Shown here: piece after piece, positions 46,745 to 53,138 of the stretch | How the letters are laid out: every line of letters begins with the position of its first letter | How positions within the stretch are numbered: position 1 is the first letter of the stretch | NCBI GenBank assembly: GCA_021323675.1 | Contig: JAJPKP010000007.1 | Location: forward strand, 18,423 to 82,422 | Direction: 5' to 3' | DNA length: 64,000 nucleotides | Source: Pseudomonadota bacterium | GTDB taxonomy: Bacteria > Desulfobacterota > Binatia > Binatales > Binataceae | The notes under the pieces: generated by a model | Told to the model about the DNA's origin: nothing | Databases searched by the model: none | The model's input: only the letters and a program-made list of their open reading frames with translations | Made by a program: the position numbers and the translations under genes

Positions 46745-47743
46745 TTGAACACCGATCTCTGCGCGCTGTTCGACTCTCTCGTTCTACCGCGCGAATTGCC
46801 CACCGGCCGCAGCCTCTCCGCTGTCGCGCTTCCAGACGCCGAAAACTACCGCCTCGCGAAGGATACCAACGGTGCCCCTTGCCTCCTCTTGCGGCAGCCA
46901 CCGTCAGCAACTCGATCCGCGCCCATTCGTCTGCAGAATCTCGTGGTCTCTTATGAAGTTCCGTGTGTAGTTAGTCACGCCGACGGTCAGCGCGAGGAAG
47001 GCACTTTCACGATCGTTAAGTGCGCGGGCGCCGACCCCTCGCTGTTCCCTCATTTCCTGCGAATCCTTTCGCCCGTCATCGCCAGTCTGGGAATTCAACC
47101 CACGGCTGCCGCAATCCGCCGCGCCATTAACGGACTGGTTGACCTATTCCAATCTCTGACAGCCCCTGCCAAAAAATCCGTTCAGGGGCTCTGGGCCGAG
47201 TTGCTGCTTATGCGAAGGGCAAGCGACCCTCGCACCCTCATCAGAGCCTGGCATGCTCTCCCGTATGAGCACGTGGATTTTGTCAGTGGCCGTCAACGCC
47301 TCGAGGTCAAGAGCAGCGGTAATCGTCAGCGTAAGCACTACTTTTCTCTGGATCAGTTAACGCCTCCCGCCAATACCCGGCTTTTCGTGGCGTCTCTGTT
47401 CGTCGAATCAGTGGGAGGTGGCCTTTCTCTGCGCAGACTATTTGACGAGACTCGTGACCTCATCGCTTCCGACCCTTCTCTCTTGACGCGACTTGACGCG
47501 GCCTTCTATGCCACCTTGGGGTCTAACTGGAACGATGCCATGGAAGAATCCTTCGATGAGGAATTGGCGAGCCAGTCACTTCAGTTCTTCGATTCAACGA
47601 AGATTCCAAGAATCCAAGGACCGATTCATCCGGCAATAGGCGACGTACGCTTCGCTTCCGACCTCTCCGGCACGCCTCCTGAAACTCCGGAAACCATACG
47701 CCTAGCCGGAGGCCTCTTCGCCGCCGTGCTTCCTCCCGGGTAG
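46745..47743 (+). CDS. PD-(D/E)XK protein (DUF4420-like) of the R-M operon
   Basis: 332 residues. GLWAELLLMRRASDP gives a conserved Glu helix; VDFVSGRQRLEVKSSG gives the D...ExK nuclease core. TTG start preceded by TGAGG, seven nt after the Z1 stop. In known relatives this family is the candidate nuclease of Z1/MORC operons. An AIPR-type fifth gene, often found in such loci, is not present downstream. Confidence 0.8.
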   Translation: MNTDLCALFDSLVLPRELPTGRSLSAVALPDAENYRLAKDTNGAPCLLLRQPPSATRSAPIRLQNLVVSYEVPCVVSHADGQREEGTFTIVKCAGADPSLFPHFLRILSPVIASLGIQPTAAAIRRAINGLVDLFQSLTAPAKKSVQGLWAELLLMRRASDPRTLIRAWHALPYEHVDFVSGRQRLEVKSSGNRQRKHYFSLDQLTPPANTRLFVASLFVESVGGGLSLRRLFDETRDLIASDPSLLTRLDAAFYATLGSNWNDAMEESFDEELASQSLQFFDSTKIPRIQGPIHPAIGDVRFASDLSGTPPETPETIRLAGGLFAAVLPPG

Positions 47744-47784
47744 TCAGCCGCACAACTCGCTACCATTTGTCTTGGTCTGATCGG

Positions 47785-47895
47785 TGGCTCGCGCCGCTAG
47801 CACCGCGCGGCAGACGCCTTCGGCGCTCTGTCACGCCTGCCGCCCCACTTCGCTCCCGCATCTCGGATCTGCGCGGACCCTCCTGTGAGTCGCGA
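47785..47895 (+). repeat. GC-rich diverged repeat, copy A (copy B at 51187-51320)
   Basis: By eye, both copies contain in the same order GGTGGC, CGCTAGCAC, GGCGGACGC or a near match, TGTCA-GCC, TGCCGCCC and a CTCGCTC-like run ending in TGAG. Alignment needs gaps. Copies sit either side of the Fic/HigA cluster, at its two outer ends. Confidence 0.35.
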
Positions 47896-47972
47896 CAATA
47901 GATCTGCCGGCGTGTTGCCTCAGCCAAGAATGTTACTCCCCGCGACAATCGTCGTTGGTACTGGGGCGGAGC

Positions 47973-47997
47973 GCGAGGAGGGGCTGCCCCTCCTCGC
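47973..47997. terminator. Strong hairpin between convergent genes
   Basis: Arms GCGAGGAGGGG (47973-47983) and CCCCTCCTCGC (47987-47997), perfect 11 bp around loop CTG. No T-run follows, so it is terminator-like rather than a certain terminator, but it sits between the R-M operon and the opposing HigA-like gene. Confidence 0.45.
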
Positions 47998-48164
47998 CCC
48001 TCCGTCTGAAAAGCCACCAGCATGCGGCAGGCTGCGAGATCCGGAGTGCCTTGCCTCGTGAGTAGCGATGGCGTTCTCGCCCGCCATCTTTGCTCCTGGT
48101 TTAATTAATCCTCGCACCAAGCACCCGAGCAGGTGGCTTCACGACGTGGTGTGAGATTCGAGTC

Positions 48165-48464
48165 CTATCTGGGCAGCAGGGCTGCCGCAAACACGAATTC
48201 TCGGGCGCGCTCGCTGAAAGATCCGGTGAAGGCTGCCCCGCGCTGACGCGGCGTGCGAATCGGCCGGATCAGAACCTCGGCCGGGATACCGAAGCGCTGG
48301 TTGAGCCGCCGGATCATCTCAAGCGACAGCCCGCGCTTGCGGTGCATTATCTCGTAAACGCGGCTGCGGCCGCCGATCACGCCCACCAGCGCGCGATGAT
48401 CCAGTCCCTGCTGCTCAAGTCGGAACTTGCGCTCCCCACGTTGGCCGAGACCTGCCTCCGACAT
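48165..48464 (-). CDS. HigA-like antitoxin / XRE-type HTH protein, probably truncated
   Basis: 99 residues. The part HRALVGVIGGRSRVYEIMHR then KRGLSLEMIRRLNQRFGIPA EVLIRP is the helix-turn-helix of HigA-type antitoxins. The usual N-terminal ~40 residues are not recognisable upstream, and no HigB toxin gene is adjacent. Either a decayed antitoxin or a stand-alone regulator. Longer starts up to 48602 exist but add unlikely sequence. Confidence 0.55.
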   Translation of the reverse strand: MSEAGLGQRGERKFRLEQQGLDHRALVGVIGGRSRVYEIMHRKRGLSLEMIRRLNQRFGIPAEVLIRPIRTPRQRGAAFTGSFSERAREFVFAAALLPR

Positions 48465-48568
48465 TATCGAAAAACTGACCAACTGATGACCAGTGTCTGA
48501 TTCCGATCGACCCGAAACAAAACCGACAGCAATCGAGCCGGACAGTGGACGTTTTCGAGCGACTACCA

Positions 48569-48754
48569 TCAATTCGAGTTTGGCGAAACAAGCCAAGGCC
48601 ATCCGACCAGGTACGCGCGCGACTCAGGATCTTTGAAGACCTGAGCCAAGCGCTTATCGTCCAGCTCGTAGCCGTACCGGTGCATGATCTGCAGAATTCC
48701 CAAAAGCAGCATTCTTGAAAGTTTCCCTGCATCCGCCGTTAGTCCACGGTCGGC
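48569..48754 (-). pseudogene. In-frame extension beyond the amber stop of the Fic-associated gene
   Basis: After the TAG at 48755-48757 the same frame stays open for 61 codons with protein-like sequence: DRGLTADAGKLSRMLLLGIL, QIMHRYGYELDDKRLAQVFK, then DPESRAYLVGWPWLV. It could be the original C-terminus cut off by a nonsense change, or a separate small protein starting at an internal ATG (48 residues). Not classifiable by eye. Confidence 0.4.
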
Positions 48755-49309
48755 CTACCGTTCGGCCAGTTCTGCAGTTGTTACGTCCCGCTCACGCTGA
48801 ATTTCCTCGCGATAGCGCTGCAGAAACATCCCCGACTTCATGAAGCGCACAGGCTCGACGACAAACTCTTCCGGGTCTTTTTCTTCGACTATCGAGCAAG
48901 GAATGTGCGTGCGCTCCTCGAAACATCCAACCAAATCCTGCCACACAGCATCGATCATCGCCCCGACGGTCCCACGCTTCACGTCTAACCCATTTCGGAG
49001 AAACCCTCTTGAGAATTCCTTCCGGAGCACCCGTGCGAGATGCTCATCGCTCACACGAGAGTCGCCATCTGAACGCGCCTTCAAACACCTGTTAGCGATC
49101 GCGTTAAAACGCCGGTAAGCGTCCTTGCCGATGAACAACTGACCGTGGCCCGAAGGGTGATCGATCATACACAAGGCCTCGAACCCGGCCCGTTCACGCC
49201 AATGCTTCCTAAGTCCCTCCAGGCCCATTTGCGCGAATCGAACAGCTTCGGAGCAAACGAACTCAACATCCGCCACGTCCCGGCTGGATGCATCTGCTTG
49301 CTCGAGCAA
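48755..49309 (-). CDS. Unrecognised Fic-linked protein
   Basis: 184 residues, TTG start because the frame opens directly after the fic stop. Segments: FEALCMIDHPSGHGQLFIGK, GTVGAMIDAVWQDLVGCFEE and EEFVVEPVRFMKSGMFLQRY. It seems a soluble globular protein. 15 nt downstream of fic, so probably in one operon. It ends at a TAG with 61 further open codons in frame (see the separate entry). Confidence 0.55.
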   Translation of the reverse strand: MLEQADASSRDVADVEFVCSEAVRFAQMGLEGLRKHWRERAGFEALCMIDHPSGHGQLFIGKDAYRRFNAIANRCLKARSDGDSRVSDEHLARVLRKEFSRGFLRNGLDVKRGTVGAMIDAVWQDLVGCFEERTHIPCSIVEEKDPEEFVVEPVRFMKSGMFLQRYREEIQRERDVTTAELAER

Positions 49310-49324
49310 GGGATTGTTCGGTCT

Positions 49325-50872
49325 TCATTCAATGTTTCGCAGCGAGCCCCTGTACAACTCCTCAATCGTCGCAGTCTCCGCGTCTGTAAGCGCCGCGAAT
49401 TCGTTTTCACGCGCTCGCTTCGACAATCGTCCACCACCCTGTCGGAGAAAGCGGTGCAGTAAATCGATCTTGGCAGCCGGCATGTCGACGATTCGCTCAA
49501 TGTCTCGGGCGAAACGGTCATACGCCTGCAGATACGCGACCTCTTGCGGAAGATCCCTTTCTACCGTCTGCTCCACACATCGATAGAGAAACTCGGCATG
49601 TGCTGTGGCATCAAAGTAACGATAGAAATCAGCCGTGTCGTTCAGCACCTCGATGTAGCCGTCCTCTTTGGCCCGCCATTCGATAAATTCCAGGAGCGGG
49701 CGCGAATACGACTCGAGCACTTGGCGATACGAATCGATGTCACGCAGTATCGCTGCACTCACCGGGAAAACGAATTCCGGCGGATTGTAGCCCGCCGACG
49801 CCAAGACGTGGTGGATGAGCCACCGATGGAGCCGTCCGTTGCCATCGCTGAACGGATGAATGTAAACGAATCCGAACGCTGCCGCAGCCGCCGCTACGAC
49901 AGGGTCAATCCTGCCGCGTACCGAGCGCTCTGCATACGCGATCAATCCTTCGAGAAGGCCGCGCAAATCTTCTGGCCGGGCACTTACATGGTCAGGGATT
50001 GGCTCGCCGCTTGTCCGGTCGTGTTCGCCTACGAACCCGCCCTCGATTCGCAACCCCAGACGTACGAAACGGGCATCGCCGATCACGATCCTCTGAAGCC
50101 GCTCAAATTCCTCGATGCTCAACTTCCGCGATCCGGCCTGGCCGATGATCTGACCCCACCGGAGAGCGCGCTGAGGCGAAGGGCGCTCACCCTCGATCCA
50201 GAATGAGGACTTGCTGTCGCTCAGCAGGAGAAAGGCCGCCGCACGCGCCATTACGTCGCGGCGCGTCCGTCCAATCACCTCGCGGGCGATTTTGTCGAGA
50301 CCTTTTGCTGCATACTGCTCCAAGGCTTGTGTTCGCCGCACCATAGGACAGAATTCGCGTGTGCCCGGAAGGTTGTCGGCCACCTTGTGCCTGCTTGAAC
50401 CAGTCCCATGCTCCAGCGCGAATTGCTTGGCAGGATCCACCACTGGCACCGCTCGGATCTTTCCCGGGTTTGGAATGTCTAGCTCGCGACCGGTGAGCCA
50501 CTCATACAGGTACCAAAGCCGCCGAGCGTAAGCTCCGGTAGGACTGGACCGGACCGCCGCTGTGATTTCCGTCGCGTCGACCGTCTTGAACAGAGCTGAC
50601 AAAACCGAGAGGTTTATTCCTTCCCACTTGAGCGCAAATTCCAACTGGCCAGCCAGCGTGTCCTTCGGGGCGTGCCGTGGCGTAAACAGCAACCAGGTAT
50701 CGGTAGATTCCGGATGGTGGCGACCGGAGATCCCCGCTATCCTCGGCGGTAGGGGCAGCTTGAGATGATAATCATCGATTAAAGCCGCGTATCCAGCCGG
50801 CGTAACCGGTTCAGGCGCGGATCTTCCGCGAAAATCGGTCACCAGTCGTGAATGATGCTCACCTGAGGGCAT
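49325..50872 (-). CDS. Fic-family AMP-transferase with intact auto-inhibition motif
   Basis: 515 residues. The Fic motif is complete, VYIHPFSDGNGRLHRWLIHH near residue 350. SSFWIEGERPS near 235 matches the inhibitory (S/T)xxxE(G/N) helix placed N-terminal to it (class II). The ~200-residue N-terminus precedes the core; the C-terminus has a helical region with winged-helix-like features. Such proteins AMPylate targets or are regulators and toxins in mobile islands. ATG at 50872 has no Shine-Dalgarno, and the first ~15 codons coincide with two promoter repeats, so the real start may be later. Confidence 0.9.
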   Translation of the reverse strand: MPSGEHHSRLVTDFRGRSAPEPVTPAGYAALIDDYHLKLPLPPRIAGISGRHHPESTDTWLLFTPRHAPKDTLAGQLEFALKWEGINLSVLSALFKTVDATEITAAVRSSPTGAYARRLWYLYEWLTGRELDIPNPGKIRAVPVVDPAKQFALEHGTGSSRHKVADNLPGTREFCPMVRRTQALEQYAAKGLDKIAREVIGRTRRDVMARAAAFLLLSDSKSSFWIEGERPSPQRALRWGQIIGQAGSRKLSIEEFERLQRIVIGDARFVRLGLRIEGGFVGEHDRTSGEPIPDHVSARPEDLRGLLEGLIAYAERSVRGRIDPVVAAAAAAFGFVYIHPFSDGNGRLHRWLIHHVLASAGYNPPEFVFPVSAAILRDIDSYRQVLESYSRPLLEFIEWRAKEDGYIEVLNDTADFYRYFDATAHAEFLYRCVEQTVERDLPQEVAYLQAYDRFARDIERIVDMPAAKIDLLHRFLRQGGGRLSKRARENEFAALTDAETATIEELYRGSLRNIE

Positions 50873-50988
50873 TATTGCGAAATTATCTCACCAAAGGGTC
50901 CTCTCCACAATCGGCACAATTTCGCGAAAACTGCTCACCTACTGCGAAAGATCATCACCAAGGCACCCAGCAGCGAAAATTGCTAACC
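50828..50988. repeat. Six 16-bp direct repeats at the fic promoter
   Basis: Consensus GCGAAAATTGCTCACC. Copies start at 50828, 50848, 50877, 50924, 50944 and 50973. The intervals 20, 29, 47, 20, 29 show two triplets with identical inner spacing. The first two copies fall in the annotated 5' end of fic, the other four upstream. Likely a cooperative binding array for a regulator of this unit. Confidence 0.7.
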
Positions 50989-51529
50989 GACGAGGCTCAC
51001 GCTGGATCAGATCGGTCAATTTCTATCTGCCCTCGCTTCCATGTCTCTCGCCCAGTCCGATGGCGCCGCCCCTCCAGATCGCGGCGCTCCGCTATGAGAC
51101 GCCCGCCGCTTCCGCCCATACCCAGCCCATCGGCTCCCCGCCTAAACCCGCCCGCCTTCTCCTGCGTCTCCGCTTCGCGCCGCTCTAAGTGGTGGCGTTC
51201 GCTGCGCTAGCACGTCATGCCACCGCCTGCGGCGGACGCTTCGCTTGTCATGCCCTGCCGCCCGCTCCGCTCGCGTATCCGCAGAATCGCGCACGGCCCT
51301 CCAGTTCTTCATGAGAGGTCGCCGCGAACAATGGCGCGGTGATGAAAGGCAAAGACAAGGCGCCTGCCCTTCGGGAAGCGGCGCGGAAAGGAGCGTGAGT
51401 TATGCGACGCAGGTTCAAGCGCGATCCCAAATGAGTGCGCGTCATTGACGGCGGCAGGGAGGCGCCATCCAGCCTCATTTCTTCGGAGTTGTCGGAGAGT
51501 TGCCGATGCTATTGAACGCTGGGAACCCG
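50989..51529. other. 0.5-kb interval with no gene
   Basis: Nothing convincing codes here. The GC-rich diverged repeat copy B (51187-51320) is the only structure noted. Confidence 0.5.
51187..51320 (+). repeat. GC-rich diverged repeat, copy B
   Basis: Partner of the 47785-47895 segment; shares ordered blocks such as GGTGGC, CGCTAGCAC, CGGACGC, TGTCATGCC, TGCCGCCC and CGCTCGCG. Confidence 0.35.
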
Positions 51530-53011
51530 TTAACGGCCGGGCGCAGGGAGGCTGGTTGATACTCCCCGGCCTTCTCTCATCAGGTTGCGGGAAAAGTCGC
51601 GCAGTTGTGACTGTCCTTCGAGTTCCAGGCGGTCGGCAAGGCGGCGCAGCGATCTTCGGAGCGTATCGGCGCGGATGCCGAAGCGCGTGGCCAGTTCAAC
51701 GTTGGAGAGGCGCGGAAGCTGCATCAGGAGTTCGGCCTGACTGTCGTTCAAACCGTAGCGATATTTGACCCGCTCCTTCAGCCGAGCACGAGTCTCGCCG
51801 GATTCCACGGTCACAAAGAATGCCCGGCCCGCTTCCGCATCGGCGGCGTATCCGGTCATTCGAATCTGATATCCGCTGCGATGGTTCAGGAGGCGCAACA
51901 TCGGCGCGGGCGTCTTCGGGTCAACCTCGCTGGATATGAAGATTCGCCGCAGAACGCCGGCAATGTATTTCAGCGACGCCGCGATCTGATCGGGCTCGAA
52001 CGCGTCCATCGCCAGGTCGTCGGTCGTGCGCAGTGAATAGAATATTGCCTTCGCGGCATCGTTGATCGCGAGAATTCTCCCGGTGAGGTCGATCGTGACC
52101 AGGCCGAGGCCGTGCTTGGTCCAATGCTCGAACTCATCACCCACGGGCTCGACCTTGTCGTCATCGTGACGCGCGTGCGCGACCGCGTGATTCAGGTGTT
52201 CCGCGATCGCCGCCATGAAGGCCCGATCTTCGGCGGTGAACGGCTTCATGTCGCGGCTGCGCCATAGCGGAAAGCATCCGAGCCGTCCGTCGGCGCCCCG
52301 CAGCATCAGGGTGATCACGTGATGGAAACCAAGATGGCGAGCGAATTCGTTGTAGCCGACACTGTTCTCGAATCTGCCGATCTCGAGTTCCTCATGCCGC
52401 CACAACTGTTTCTGAGCGAGGCGAACGGGATCCATCGTGGTGCCCTGATCTCGTGGCGGCAGCGCGAGCATCCGACTGAAGGTCGATCCCCATGATGAAA
52501 TGTCCACGTTCGTGAACCAGCGATGATTCGGATAGTCGGCCGTGAACAGCCTGATCTCGCCGTGAGGAATGGCGTCGCCAACCAGATCGAAGAGGGTCAT
52601 GGCGAACGTTGCCATCGGCAGACCCGCGGCGCACAGGCGCTGGATCCGCTTGAGTGCGATCTGCTTGTTGCGCCGATCGCAGCTCGAGCCGCACATTAGC
52701 GGCGGACGCGGGCCCGGGCTCTGCGACACCAAGGGGGCTTCTGCGGAACTCCGCTTCCGGCGGTTCTCTTTCCTGGGGCGAGCGGTTTGGAGACGAGCGA
52801 GCAGGCGACGGCAATGCCGCGCGCTACGTCGCGTCGAATATCGATTTGCAAGATGGTTCGAGAGCAGGCCCCCGCTCCACGCGGGCTCGGCGTAGCCGCA
52901 ATCGCGCGGAGAGCGAGCCAGTTCGGCGATCAGCTTTTCCAGCGTCACCGAGTCGAGCCGGCGGATCTTCAGCGTCTTTGTTTCGGGAAATCCAGAACTC
53001 GCGGCAGCCAT
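51530..53011 (-). CDS. LuxR-type regulator with an IS630-like winged-helix leader
   Basis: 493 residues as drawn. Residues ~20-75 (LEKLIAELARSPRDCGYAEP ... GGLLSNHLANRYSTRRSARH, then CRRLLARL) look like the DNA-binding N-terminus of IS630-family transposases. From about residue 106 a sensor-regulator begins: a GAF/PAS-like middle and a C-terminal LuxR-like helix-turn-helix (SQAELLMQLPRLSNVELATR, then FGIRADTLRRSLRRL). The regulator alone could start at ATG 52696. Either a real fusion or an insertion remnant in frame with the regulator's 5' end. Ligand unknown. Confidence 0.65.
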   Translation of the reverse strand: MAAASSGFPETKTLKIRRLDSVTLEKLIAELARSPRDCGYAEPAWSGGLLSNHLANRYSTRRSARHCRRLLARLQTARPRKENRRKRSSAEAPLVSQSPGPRPPLMCGSSCDRRNKQIALKRIQRLCAAGLPMATFAMTLFDLVGDAIPHGEIRLFTADYPNHRWFTNVDISSWGSTFSRMLALPPRDQGTTMDPVRLAQKQLWRHEELEIGRFENSVGYNEFARHLGFHHVITLMLRGADGRLGCFPLWRSRDMKPFTAEDRAFMAAIAEHLNHAVAHARHDDDKVEPVGDEFEHWTKHGLGLVTIDLTGRILAINDAAKAIFYSLRTTDDLAMDAFEPDQIAASLKYIAGVLRRIFISSEVDPKTPAPMLRLLNHRSGYQIRMTGYAADAEAGRAFFVTVESGETRARLKERVKYRYGLNDSQAELLMQLPRLSNVELATRFGIRADTLRRSLRRLADRLELEGQSQLRDFSRNLMREGRGVSTSLPAPGR

Positions 53012-53138
53012 CGACTGTTCTCCTCTGAGCGAAGGTCCGCTCCGCGAAATGTCCGGCCCCTGGTTCAGGCCTCGCCCGATGGGCTTCCCCCGATGCTATG
53101 GAATCGCCACATAATTGGAAAGGAGACTTCGCTTTCAA

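Larger units (their letters stand above)
47744..48164. other. 0.4-kb convergent intergenic region
   Basis: No gene. Contains the strong hairpin at 47973-47997 and a GC-rich stretch (about 47785-47895) similar to one at 51187-51320. Confidence 0.5.

Noticed and set aside
48130..48180. tRNA-like T-arm sequence GAGATTCGAGTCCTATC
   Set aside because: The arms do not pair and no acceptor or anticodon arm fits around it.
48415..48732. 105-codon minus-strand frame
   Set aside because: Cys/Ser/Arg-rich, and in a different frame from the protein-like sequence at 48569-48754, which it overlaps.
50828..50988. CRISPR array considered for the six repeats
   Set aside because: Repeats are 16 bp, degenerate, and spaced 4-31 bp apart with no cas genes; this is an operator or iteron-like array.
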